NCBI RefSeq assembly: GCF_009766105.1
Contig: NZ_LMUH01000020.1
Span: 90,033-154,032 of the forward strand
DNA length: 64,000 bases
From: Granulicella sp. S156
GTDB lineage: Bacteria > Acidobacteriota > Terriglobia > Terriglobales > Acidobacteriaceae
Direction of reading: 5' to 3'
The position numbers and the translations under genes are program-made. Below are positions 52,382 through 62,400 of the stretch, piece after piece. Position 1 is the stretch's first letter. Every line of letters starts with the position of its first letter. The notes beneath the pieces are model-generated. The model was not told where the DNA came from and did no database searches. It saw only the letters and a list, made by a program, of their open reading frames with translations.

Positions 52382-52504
52382 TGCCGAAGCATTGGCTGAG
52401 GGTGAGTTTTTCAACGCTCACGCCGGATGATGGACAACTGCGATTCAACTTCCGATTTGCCCGTCATTCATCCGTAATGACGCCTGTCATAAGACGTCTT
52501 GCTA

Positions 52505-52520
52505 AGCGGAGTCAGCTCCG
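52505..52520. terminator. Weak hairpin between convergent genes
   Basis: GCGGAG and CTCCGC pair across a four-base loop between the CPBP-like and M3 peptidase genes. There is no T-run, so this is at most a processing or rho-assisted signal. The rest of 52382-52529 shows nothing notable. Confidence 0.3.
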
Positions 52521-52529
52521 CCCGAGCCT

Positions 52530-54419
52530 TTATTGGGACGGTTGGCCTTCGGCCTGGTAAAGCCGCTGTAGTTCGTCCGTCTTCGTCTGTAGGAGCCGGG
52601 CTGCTGCTTTGACCAGCGACGGATCATCGAGCTGGATACCCATTCGCGCAAGCATCGCTTGCGGGTCTGCATCGAATCCTCGACGGAGCAGAGCTTCGTA
52701 CTTTGAAGCGAAATCCGGGTCGGTGTGCGCTCGATCGTACAGCGCGACTGCGACCACTGCCGCATATAGATAGTTGACGAGGTAAAGCGGATCGTCAAAT
52801 AGGAGGGATTTGCGCATCCACTCGCGTGATATCCCTACCTCTTCGATGGGCCAATACTCGTACGGTGCGATGGACTTTCGGTAAATCGTGTCGATGCTGT
52901 CTCTGTCGAGTAAAGGATGTCCGTTAGCTTGTGTATAAAGACTTTTCTCAAACGTAGTCTCCTCAGCCGACATAAAAAGTTCAGCTGAGAGTTTCCATAG
53001 CAATCGCTCCAGAGCATACTCGTGTTCTGTGGGTGTCTTTGCGATTTGGATCGCGTGGTCCAGGAGAAGCAATTCGTTGAAGATAGCGAAGCCCTCAAAG
53101 AGATAATGCGGGCCCGTCCGTTCATAAACAGGAATGCCGCTCACATTCATTAGTTCACGGTGAATAGCGTGGCCGCCCTCATGAGCGAGCGTGCTGGTAC
53201 CCATCAGCGATCCGTCGTAATGACCAAAGTAGAGTGCAACCGGAGCGTCGTAGGCGGAGATGGAGGTGCCAGTGCGGGATCGGTGTGTTCCGCCTGACAG
53301 GTCCAGTCTGCCGTTGCCGGTATCGAGCAATGCGGCGAAGCGACTGACGTAGTCCTTGCCCAGGGGGCGCAAGGCATCGAGGATTAGATCTCTGCTTTGC
53401 GCGAAAGACATAGGCGGGGAAGTGGTGTAGCCCAAATTCAACTCGTCTGGGAAAACGGAAGAAAGTCCGAGCTTCCGCGCGGTGTGTTCCGCCAGCACCT
53501 GCTGATAGTGGCGATATACCGGAGCTTCGGCCGCAACCGCTGTGAGTGTCTGATCGATGAGTTTGGAGCTAAGGCCAAGAGACTGGTATTTGCGGTCGGC
53601 AGCGTTCTCGTACCCTTGAGCGACGGCGTCTCGGTTTTCAATATCCACCAGGCTGCCCAGTAGAGCCGCTGTCAGGGGCGCGGCTTGATTGTAGATATCG
53701 TTCCAGTGGCCGATCGCGGCGCGGCGTACGGTTGGGTCAGTCGACGAAACGTCTTTGCCGCCTCCCAACGTCTCAGACAAACGATCATAGGTGTTCTCGA
53801 TATCGTTTTCGAACGACGCGGTGACAACCCCTCGATAGTGTTCTGTGTCGGGTGAGAAGTCATGAGCTGCTTCCTGTTTGGCTTCCTGTGCGAGCAAAGC
53901 ATAAGGACCGAGCGTAGCGATCTGATCCTGAGGCACTAGCCCTAGACGGCCTCTGACCGCGGCTTCCAGAACGGACTGGTCCGTGCCTACGGTTTCGCGT
54001 GCGTCTATCGCCACCTGGTCCTGCGTGTTCTCAAGAGCCTGCACTTTTAAATATGCGGCGTGGCGCTGAAGGTCGATCAATATCTGATCGGCCACTTTAA
54101 GGGTTCCTGGTAACGCTGCTGTGTCGGTGCGAGCCAAATCTTTGACGAAGTCTGTAACACGTATGTGTAGAGCGTTGCGGCTCGTCATCTCCTCAGAAGG
54201 AGAAGAGAAATAGAGTGTTGGGGATATGTGGGCAGCAGAAAAGTCCGGCGTCTGCGTGGTCCCCTGAGCGAACGTCGCGTCGGCTGAGCCTGTGACGAGG
54301 GCGAGAGCAGCGAGGATCAGAAGAGTATTGAATGGGTTGGTTGTTCGTCCGGCCGCATGACCTTTCAGAGGATGCTTCGAATCTCCGAAGCTTGTTCGCC
54401 TTCTCCGTGGATATCGCAT
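52530..54419 (-). CDS. M3-family zinc oligopeptidase (PepF-like), exported
   Basis: A 629-aa protein with a hydrophobic N-terminal export segment (LLILAALALVTGSADATFA) after a basic 30-residue lead. The M3 active site STLAHEGGHAIHREL (HEGGH near residue 412) and the third-ligand region FEGFAIFNELLL downstream identify a thimet/oligoendopeptidase fold. It probably degrades small peptides in the periplasm. Divergent from an AraC-type regulator that may control it. Confidence 0.88.
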   Translation of the reverse strand: MRYPRRRRTSFGDSKHPLKGHAAGRTTNPFNTLLILAALALVTGSADATFAQGTTQTPDFSAAHISPTLYFSSPSEEMTSRNALHIRVTDFVKDLARTDTAALPGTLKVADQILIDLQRHAAYLKVQALENTQDQVAIDARETVGTDQSVLEAAVRGRLGLVPQDQIATLGPYALLAQEAKQEAAHDFSPDTEHYRGVVTASFENDIENTYDRLSETLGGGKDVSSTDPTVRRAAIGHWNDIYNQAAPLTAALLGSLVDIENRDAVAQGYENAADRKYQSLGLSSKLIDQTLTAVAAEAPVYRHYQQVLAEHTARKLGLSSVFPDELNLGYTTSPPMSFAQSRDLILDALRPLGKDYVSRFAALLDTGNGRLDLSGGTHRSRTGTSISAYDAPVALYFGHYDGSLMGTSTLAHEGGHAIHRELMNVSGIPVYERTGPHYLFEGFAIFNELLLLDHAIQIAKTPTEHEYALERLLWKLSAELFMSAEETTFEKSLYTQANGHPLLDRDSIDTIYRKSIAPYEYWPIEEVGISREWMRKSLLFDDPLYLVNYLYAAVVAVALYDRAHTDPDFASKYEALLRRGFDADPQAMLARMGIQLDDPSLVKAAARLLQTKTDELQRLYQAEGQPSQ

Positions 54420-54515
54420 ACTTGGTATGGTGACAGAACAGGTCAGAAAGAGTCTTTCCCTGAATTAGCCCGGTTGCACCCGATTAGCATCGACTCGTGA
54501 CTTCGGAGAAGCATC

Positions 54516-55274
54516 ATGACTGCGCTTCGGCTTTCCTCGTATGCGGCAAATAATCGTATGAGCCCTCATCTGCACGAGGACTGCACCTTCACTGTTGTCG
54601 TCCGCGGTGACTACCAGGAGACCATTCGAAGTGAAGATACGGAACATTGCCCAGGGAGCATGTTGTTCTACCCGGCAGGCGAAGTTCACTCCCAGCAATT
54701 CGGCTCATCCGGTTCAAGCAAGCTCATCTTCGTTCCAACAGCAGCCTCTCTGGAGTTTCTTTCGGAACGGGGTGTGGCCCTGGCCCAGGCACCGCATGTC
54801 CGGAGTCCCGCGATAACTCAACTCGCGCGTAGAGTCATTGCCGAGAAACGCCATGATGACAGCTTCTCGGAACTGACCGTGACTGGTCTGCTTTTGGAAC
54901 TCATAGCCGAATTTGGCCGTTTGGAAAAGAATGATGGCCACCACATTAAGCCGATTCCCGCATGGCTGCGCCAAATTCGCGAGCAACTGCAGGATGAGCC
55001 TGAGCAGAGTAAAACGAACGAGGAGCTAGCAGCTTCCGTCGGCAAACATCCCGTCCATCTTGCGAAGGCGTTTCGCGGTCATTTCGGCGAGACGATGGGT
55101 GAATACCAGCGCCGCCTCCGCCTACAGAAGGCGGAGGTGCTGCTGCGCAAGAGCAAGGTCACCCTTGTCGAGGTTGCACTGGCGTGCGGATTCGCAAGCC
55201 ACTCCCATATGTCCCGCTCATTTAGAGCGGCGTATGGGATCTCACCCTCACGGTTCCGCAGCGAACGGCTCTGA
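54516..55274 (+). CDS. AraC-family transcriptional regulator
   Basis: A 252-aa regulator. The N-terminal cupin-like sensor has SPHLHEDCTFTVVVRGDY and LFYPAGEVHSQQF. The C-terminal pair of helix-turn-helices includes NEELAASVGKHPVHLAKAFRGHF and LVEVALACGFASHSHMSRSFRAAYGISPSRFR. It is divergent from the M3 peptidase with a 96-base gap, so it may regulate that gene or the downstream oxidoreductase. GGAG precedes the ATG. Confidence 0.9.
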   Translation: MTALRLSSYAANNRMSPHLHEDCTFTVVVRGDYQETIRSEDTEHCPGSMLFYPAGEVHSQQFGSSGSSKLIFVPTAASLEFLSERGVALAQAPHVRSPAITQLARRVIAEKRHDDSFSELTVTGLLLELIAEFGRLEKNDGHHIKPIPAWLRQIREQLQDEPEQSKTNEELAASVGKHPVHLAKAFRGHFGETMGEYQRRLRLQKAEVLLRKSKVTLVEVALACGFASHSHMSRSFRAAYGISPSRFRSERL

Positions 55275-55334
55275 TAGTACCGCTTCCAGTGACCCAGCTT
55301 GGTCGACCCTAAACCTTAGACCGTAGGAGACAGC

Positions 55335-56705
55335 ATGGCTACCGATAACGGCATGACCGCTCTCGCAGGCTGGGGTGCCAACCTCCGGGTCAAGTGTTTC
55401 TTGAACGAGCCTGGGTTCTGCTCGGAGGTCGCGGCGGTGCTAGACCGCTCGGGAACCATTGCCCGAGGCCTTGGGCGCAGTTATGGGGATTGCGCCATCA
55501 ACGCCGATGGTCAGGTAATCTGCACGACACACATGGGGCGGTTCCTCTTCTTTGACGAGCTTACCGGGGTTCTTACCTGCGAAGCAGGAGCGAGTCTGGA
55601 GAGCATTATCAAAATCTTCGCTCCACGCGGATGGTTTCCAATGATTACGCCGGGAACAAAGTTTGTGACCGTCGCTGGCTGCATTGCGAACGACATTCAC
55701 GGCAAGGCTCACCATGCCCAGGGCTGCTTCAGCAACTGTGTCGATTCCATAACGGTCCTGCTCGCCAGCGGCGAAGTTGTAAGCGCCAGCCGCCACGAAA
55801 ATGCGGAGCTCTTCTGGGCCACGTTCGGCGGCATGGGACTGTTGGGTTTTATCCTCACCGTCACCATCCGGCTGCGCAAAATCGAAACCACCTATTTCCA
55901 CCAGAAATCGATTCGTGCAAATGACCTTGAGGAGATGCTGGCTGCACTGGATGAGCACGATCACACCTTTCCGTACTCAGTGGCTACGCTCGATGTCTTG
56001 GCAACCGGTGCACGATTAGGTCGCGGCGTTCTGACCGTTGGCGACCACGCGAAGACGAGCGATCTACCGCCGTTGCTTGCGGCGAATCCGCTGCGAGTAT
56101 CAGGGCCTCCAAAGCTCACCGTGCCATTCGACCTTCCCGAATCCAGCCTGAATCCCCTCAGCATCCGAGTCGTGAATGCTGTGATCCAGCGCATACAGGC
56201 GAGCGCGAAACCGCTCGGCCACTATGAAGCTTTTTTCTATCCGCTGGACAAAATCGCTCATTGGAACCGCAGCTATGGACGGCGCGGTTTTACCCAATAT
56301 CAATTCGTCATTCCCTTCGAGAATGGCCTTGCAGAGATGCGTAAGATCCTGACGGCGATCCTCTCTTCCGGCGAGCTACCGTTTCTCAACGTCCTGAAAC
56401 GCCTGGGTAAGGAAAGCGGAGGTGTTCTCTCCTTTCCACGCGAGGGTTACACCTTCGCCATTGATTTTCCCGTCCGGGAGAAAACCCCAGCTCTGTTGCG
56501 CCGCCTCGATGCGATGGTGATCGAGGCGGGCGGCCGCATCTATCTTGGCAAAGACTCCTATACGGACGCGGCTAACTTCCGCACAATGTATCCCGAGGTG
56601 GAGGGCTGGCTCCGAACAAAGGCTAAATACGATCCCGATTGTGTTTTTACCTCGAATCTGGGCCGAAGAGTAGGTCTGGCTCGTCCGATTACAACTAAAG
56701 CGTAG
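55335..56705 (+). CDS. FAD-binding oxidoreductase, DprE1/ALO type
   Basis: A 456-aa flavoprotein. The FAD-binding half has ARGLGRSYGDCAINADG near residue 36, PMITPGTKFVTVAGCIANDIHGKAHH near 95 and FGGMGLLGFILTVTIRL. The sequence follows the decaprenylphosphoryl-ribose 2-oxidase (DprE1) pattern. In mycobacteria DprE1 works with DprE2 in arabinan synthesis; no DprE2-type short-chain dehydrogenase is next to this gene. The substrate is therefore open: a polyprenyl-sugar or a sugar lactone is plausible. Confidence 0.85.
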   Translation: MATDNGMTALAGWGANLRVKCFLNEPGFCSEVAAVLDRSGTIARGLGRSYGDCAINADGQVICTTHMGRFLFFDELTGVLTCEAGASLESIIKIFAPRGWFPMITPGTKFVTVAGCIANDIHGKAHHAQGCFSNCVDSITVLLASGEVVSASRHENAELFWATFGGMGLLGFILTVTIRLRKIETTYFHQKSIRANDLEEMLAALDEHDHTFPYSVATLDVLATGARLGRGVLTVGDHAKTSDLPPLLAANPLRVSGPPKLTVPFDLPESSLNPLSIRVVNAVIQRIQASAKPLGHYEAFFYPLDKIAHWNRSYGRRGFTQYQFVIPFENGLAEMRKILTAILSSGELPFLNVLKRLGKESGGVLSFPREGYTFAIDFPVREKTPALLRRLDAMVIEAGGRIYLGKDSYTDAANFRTMYPEVEGWLRTKAKYDPDCVFTSNLGRRVGLARPITTKA

Positions 56706-56733
56706 GATTTGTGTCCTATCAATCGGTCACCCC

Positions 56734-58581
56734 TCAATACGCCAGCGCCACCCCGTCCGCGCGCATCTCGGTAGCAGCCGCATACACGCGATCTCCACCC
56801 TGGCTGCGGTTCTCAATGCACTCATAACGGCCATAACCACCGTCGCTCTCGCCCATCGGCCAGCCCATGGCGGCCAGAGCTTTGCGCGTAGCAACAGGAA
56901 CCCCACTCTCCAGGCGAAGAATTCCAAGAGATGTAAGGTGCGGCGGGTCTTCGCCCATGGTCTGCGAGGAGCCTTCATGGTGCCAGCGCGGACTGTCTCC
57001 CGCAGCCTGCACATCGATCCCATAGTCGACGCGATTGATGATGATCTGGCTCTGTCCCTGGGGCTGCATATCTCCACCCATCACTCCAAACGCAAGCCAC
57101 GGCACACCGTCTTTGGCCGCAAAACCGGGGATGATCGTCTGGAAGGGACGCTTACCGGGCGCGTAGATATTCGGGTGGCCATCCTGCAGAGAGAACAACT
57201 GACCGCGGTCCTGGAACATAAAGCCAAGGCCGTCGGCAACCAGACCCGACCCCATGCCGCGGAAGTTCGACTGGATCATCGACACCATCATCCCGTCCTT
57301 GTCGGCAGTAGAGAAGTAGGTGGTGTCCCCATGGCTGGGAGCCTGGCCAGGATAGACAGGATCGAGGATGCGACCGAACTGGATCAGTTTGGCACGATCT
57401 TTGGCATACTCCTTCGAGTTGAGCCAATCGATTGGAATCTTCGAAAAGCGAGGGTCTGCGTAGAACTGCGCACGGTCCTCGTAGGCGAGGCGCTTGGCCT
57501 CAATCTGTACATGGATCGACTCCGGCGACTGGAAGCCAAAGCCCCGCAGATCGAACTGCTCGATGATGTTGAGCATCTGCAGGGTTGCGAGCCCCTGCGT
57601 GTTGGCGCCCATCGCATACACGTCCACTCCACGGTACTGCGTCACCAGCGGGTCAACCCACTCGGCATGATGATCGCGGAGATCGTCCGCTGATAGCCAG
57701 CCGCCGATCCGCTTGAAGTAGGCGTCGATGGTCTTCGCAATCGGGCCATCGTAGAAGACATCGCGGCCACCCTGCGCAATCATCCGATAGGTCCTCGCAA
57801 GATCAAAATTTCGCCGCACGTCGTATTCATTCGGAGAGACTCCACCTGGGCTATAGGTACGTACCGCATTCGCGGTCTCCTCCACACCCGAGTGCGGCCG
57901 CAAAAACGCTGCCATATTCCGTTTGATATACCAGCCGATGATCTGCGGTGCAGGATCGCCGGCTTCGCAATAGTGAATGGCCGGCTCGAAGAGCTCTGCC
58001 CACTTGAGCTTGCCGTAGCGCTGGTGCAGCATCCACCAGCCGTCCAGCGCACCAGGCGTGGAGACCGTGACAGCGCCCAGCGCGGGCAAAGCTCCGTTGA
58101 TCGCACGGGATCGTGCCGTCGCGAGCGAAAGCGACTTCGGAGAACTTCCCGAGCTCGCCATCCCCGCGAGCTTGCCCACCTTCGGGTCCCAGACGAACGC
58201 ATAGCAGTCGCCTCCAAGGCCTGAGCTGGTCGGCTCGACAAAGCCCAGCAGGGCATTGGCCGCAATAGCCGCATCGACCGCCGACCCGCCGCGCTTGAGC
58301 ATCTCAATGGCTGCCTGCGTGGCCAGCGGATGCGCCGTTCCCGCAGCTCCCGAACAACCCAGCGCAGGCGAGCGAGAAGCAAAGCTGGCGCCGGCAGGCC
58401 GATCTCCGGCGTGCACATCGGGCCGGAGAAACCGCTCCTCTCCAGGCGCTTGAAACTTGGGTAGCTTCAATACCTCTTCCGCGCCGTCACCGGATGCAGG
58501 CTCGTGATTACCATTCGTGGCAGCAACGAGAGAACCTGCGGCTGTCAGGGGAATCGCTGCAAGAAACGTTCTACGGAGCAT
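56734..58581 (-). CDS. ggt: Gamma-glutamyltransferase, exported
   Basis: A 615-aa enzyme that cleaves or transfers gamma-glutamyl groups, e.g. of glutathione. It begins with a Tat-like signal (RRTFLAAIPLTAAGSLVA). The self-cleavage/catalytic threonine is in HGDTTYFSTADKDGMMVS near residue 419, and ATQAAIEMLKRGGSAVDAAIAANALLGFVEP marks the large-subunit fold. It lies 38 bases after a GntR-type regulator on the same strand and near a TonB-dependent receptor, suggesting peptide or glutathione use. Confidence 0.92.
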   Translation of the reverse strand: MLRRTFLAAIPLTAAGSLVAATNGNHEPASGDGAEEVLKLPKFQAPGEERFLRPDVHAGDRPAGASFASRSPALGCSGAAGTAHPLATQAAIEMLKRGGSAVDAAIAANALLGFVEPTSSGLGGDCYAFVWDPKVGKLAGMASSGSSPKSLSLATARSRAINGALPALGAVTVSTPGALDGWWMLHQRYGKLKWAELFEPAIHYCEAGDPAPQIIGWYIKRNMAAFLRPHSGVEETANAVRTYSPGGVSPNEYDVRRNFDLARTYRMIAQGGRDVFYDGPIAKTIDAYFKRIGGWLSADDLRDHHAEWVDPLVTQYRGVDVYAMGANTQGLATLQMLNIIEQFDLRGFGFQSPESIHVQIEAKRLAYEDRAQFYADPRFSKIPIDWLNSKEYAKDRAKLIQFGRILDPVYPGQAPSHGDTTYFSTADKDGMMVSMIQSNFRGMGSGLVADGLGFMFQDRGQLFSLQDGHPNIYAPGKRPFQTIIPGFAAKDGVPWLAFGVMGGDMQPQGQSQIIINRVDYGIDVQAAGDSPRWHHEGSSQTMGEDPPHLTSLGILRLESGVPVATRKALAAMGWPMGESDGGYGRYECIENRSQGGDRVYAAATEMRADGVALAY

Positions 58582-58619
58582 TGGCTCTCCTTTACCTCAT
58601 AACGGCGGTTGAACGGTGG

Positions 58620-59312
58620 CTAGCTTGAAACAACGACACCGGCATCTTCTTCCGAAACAACCTTCGACTCGCTACCGCCCAGCGAGCGCAGCAGCGAGTC
58701 GCGAACGAATTGGATGTGATCTCTCATGGCCTTTTGGGCCAGCCCACGATCACCCTCTTTCAAGGCAAGGTAGATTCTGCTGTGGCTTACCGGCGCCGTT
58801 GTTGCGGAGAGCCCAAAGGTCTTCGACCGGCATAGAAGACTCTTGTGATTCAAATTCTCAAGAATGCGACGAAGCTCTTCGTTCCCTGTAGCCGTGGAGA
58901 TGAGGTTATGAAAACGAATATCTTCCTCGACGTGCGCCATCCTATCGCCGGCCTGAAGATGTATCTGGGTACGCTCGATGCTCTCCGCCAGCTCAAGTAG
59001 AAACACGGGTGTAATCACCGCCAGCCCTACTGCATGGACCTCCAGCAACTCTCGGAGCTCATACAGATCGCTGACGTCTTTGCCGCTGAACATACGGACA
59101 TACGCACCACGCCTGGCTTCGATGCAGAGCAGGCCTTCGCTTTCCAGGCGGGTGAGCGCCTCGCGTATAGGAGACTTGCTGATGCCCAGTTGGGTCGCTA
59201 GTGATTCCTCTGTCAGTCTCTCCCCCTCGCCCAGTGAACCATCGACGAGGGACTGCCTGACGCTCAGATAAGCGAGCTCGGTAAGGTTTGGCGGTTTAGC
59301 TATCTTGAGCAT
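58620..59312 (-). CDS. GntR-family regulator, FCD type
   Basis: A 230-aa regulator with winged helix EGERLTEESLATQLGISKSPIREALTRLESEGLL (residues ~29-63) and an FCD domain with RFHNLISTATGNEELRRIL and MRDHIQFVRDSLL. It probably controls the downstream gamma-glutamyltransferase gene, with which it is likely cotranscribed, and possibly the TonB-dependent receptor upstream. The ligand is not known. Confidence 0.88.
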   Translation of the reverse strand: MLKIAKPPNLTELAYLSVRQSLVDGSLGEGERLTEESLATQLGISKSPIREALTRLESEGLLCIEARRGAYVRMFSGKDVSDLYELRELLEVHAVGLAVITPVFLLELAESIERTQIHLQAGDRMAHVEEDIRFHNLISTATGNEELRRILENLNHKSLLCRSKTFGLSATTAPVSHSRIYLALKEGDRGLAQKAMRDHIQFVRDSLLRSLGGSESKVVSEEDAGVVVSS

Positions 59313-59432
59313 TTCATATTCACGGAATCCACAGTTCGTTCGTGTTCCGCCCTCGGACGCTATGGTAACGGTTCGAACGCGCTAAGGGTGCGCCCTGCCA
59401 AAGAGACCTTTCGGCAGAGCCCACACAATCGG

Positions 59433-62400
59433 TTAGAAGGTGAACTTACCGCTGATCTGGAGTTGACGAGACGAGCCGCCATCGCTGGTGGCAAAGCGAG
59501 TTGAGCTGATCTGACCGAAGGTCGACGATTGGACGTTGCCCGACGGCTGACCGAAGTTGGGATGGTTGAGGATGTCGAATGCGTCAACGCGCAGAATAAA
59601 CGCCACCCCAGCAAAGAGCTTCGTCTCTTTCTGTCCGGACAGATCGACATCCGCAAACCCGGGGCCGGTCACTGCATTACGCTGCATGTTGCCGATGCCG
59701 GTGTAGTTACTCGGCGCGGTGGCTGTGGCTGAACTGGCTTGGGTCCCCTGGATCTCGAAGACGCAGGCTGGGGTGTACGTTGTCACATCGCAGACCGTAC
59801 CGCCAGGGCTTAAGCCCCCAGTATTTTGGATGAAGGTAACGTTTGTGAACGAACTCGTCGAACCAGCAACGGGAGTCTGCGATTTATGCGTGATGATGTG
59901 GCCAACCTGCGAGGGGCGCACCACGCCAGTAAGACCGTTGTAGCTCGAGCTGCCTGCCGTGATGTTGACTGGATTACCGGTCTGGTACTGCACGATCGTT
60001 GAGAGTTGATAACCCGAGACCAGTCGGTTGCCCTTGAAGGGCAGTGCGTAGATCGCGGTTCCGGCCACATGATTGCGCGTATCGAAGTCCGACAGACCAT
60101 AGTTCCCGCTGGGATTGTTGCTGTCCTGCAGCGCTCCGCCTGCCGCCGTGAGGCCGCCCTCCGACCCCAGCGAGTTGATGTCCATCGACTTCGACCACTC
60201 GTAGTTCATATTGATCTCGAGTCCGTGGCTCATGTTCTTGCTGAGCACAGCCCACATGGCGTTGTAGTTCGAGGTGCCGATGCTATTCACCTCGCTGATA
60301 TTGGAGGCAATGCTCACCCCGGGATCGATAGGGCTGTTGGCCGAAAGGTTGGAGTAAAGATGCGGAGACCCTACTGGGCCGCTAGCCTGGTTCTCATTGG
60401 TCGTAATGCGCAGGTGGCGTCCGACCGAGCCGTAGTAGCCCAGCGACGCGACGATGCCGTCGGGTAGAGCTTGCTGCACGTTCAGATTGAAGCTCTCGAT
60501 GTAGGCATTCTTGAAGTTGGGGTTGATAGAGCTGATTCCAATACCGGCGGCCTTTGCGGAGGCATACAGAGATGAGAGTGGAATGGCGGCCCCATTATAG
60601 GAAACCGCGGTGCTGAAAGGAGGATTGGAGGCCAGTCCCGTCACAGCGTCGGAAACCGGTTGGTCCACCAGGTACGCATAGCCGCCGCGGATCACGGTCT
60701 TGCCGGTGCCGAAGAGGTCTTCCGCAAATCCCACGCGTGGCTCGTAGTTATAGTTCTGGCCATAAGCCGAGTTGGCCGCGAGTCCGTTGGTGCCAACCTG
60801 TGTCAGCGTTGGGCCGCCAACACCGGCGGGGTTGAAGAGCACAAAGCGGTTTGCACCCTCTACCGGAGTTCCATTCCACTCGAAGCGCAGGCCGTACTCC
60901 AGCGTCAACCTCTGCGTGATCTTGAAGTTGTCCTGCACAAACGCTCCCGCAGCATCGGCGTAGACGCGGCTGGAGACGGTATTGGGCTGGATGCTGAAGA
61001 CGGTGGCGTTATCCATCTCGAAGTTATTGGGTGTGCTCACAAAGGTGAGGGTGCCGATGTTCGCCGCAAAGCTGGCACTGAGGTAGCGTCGGAACTCACC
61101 GCCAAATTTGATCGTGTGTTTACCCCGTAGCAGCGTTGCCGTATCCGACAGGATCCCAAGCGTGTCGTTGCGTCCTTGCGGAAAACCCGAGGGCCCACCA
61201 AAGACCAGACCGATATCCGAGAGTGTGGTCTGGGGCAGACCCACGTTGCCTGAGAGCCCATCGCCAAGGCCTACGCTGGTCGGGTCGGTGAGATTGGCCG
61301 GATTGAAGGCGATAGAAATGCGGTTGAAGCCCAGACGAGCTTCGTTGACGAAGTTCGGATTGAAGATGTGCGTCTCGCTTAAGGTGAGGATCTGCCGATG
61401 CGCGGCGCGATGGTCTCCCCAACCGGGGACTGTGTCGCCCTGTAACGCAGGCTCTGTCCGAACGTCCTTCTGGAAGGCATAGAAACCGTGCAGGGAATCG
61501 TTGCTGCTGAACTGATGCAGCACATCGCCCGTGTATTGGTCGATGTTGACCGGGCCCGGGGTGAAGGCAACATAGTTGTTTCCACTATTGGGCAGCGGAA
61601 TGAGCTTGGCCAGCGCAGCGGCAACAGGGAAAGTAGCGGCATTGGCGGCTATCGTCGCTTGCTGGGCTGGAGTGAGTACGGTGCTGTTCTGCAGGATGCC
61701 CTGGTGCTGACGCAGGCCCTCGTAGCTGGCATAGAAGAAGGTCTTGCCCTTCCATATGGGACCGCCCACAGAACCGCCGAAGTTATTGCGCTTGAGCGGC
61801 GCCTTTTCGCCTGGCAGGCCCGCGAGTGGAAGTCCGGTAGTCGGACTGAAGTTCCGGTTGAAGTAGTTGCGCGCATCCAGCGCCTCATTGCGGAAGTAGT
61901 CGAAGGCCTCGCCATGAAACTGGTTGGTACCGGATCTCGTGGCAACGGTCACAATCGAGCCATCGCTACGGCCATACTCCGCGCTGAAGGTGGAGTTGTT
62001 GATCTTGAACTCGGAGGTCGTGCTGATCGATGGCTGGAAGGTGATCTGGTTCTGGCTTATATCGTTGAGGTTGACGCCGTTGATCTGAAAGTTCACCGAG
62101 TCTTCCCGATTACCAGCCGTAATGAACGAGTTGGCCCCCAGCCCACGACTGGGAGAGGTGAGGCTTCCTGATGTCGGAGCGACCACGCCGCCCGGCGTCA
62201 GTACCGTCAGGTCGAGGAAGTGACGTCCATTGAGCGGAATATCCTGCACCGTTTTTCTGTCGATGACCTGTCCGACCGTCATCGTCTGCGTCTCGATCTG
62301 CTGTGCCGTGCTCTCCACCTGTACTGTCTCGCCTGCGGACGCGACAGCGAGGTGCATGTTGACCGCAACCGTCTGGGCCACGTCCACGGTGACCTTTTGC

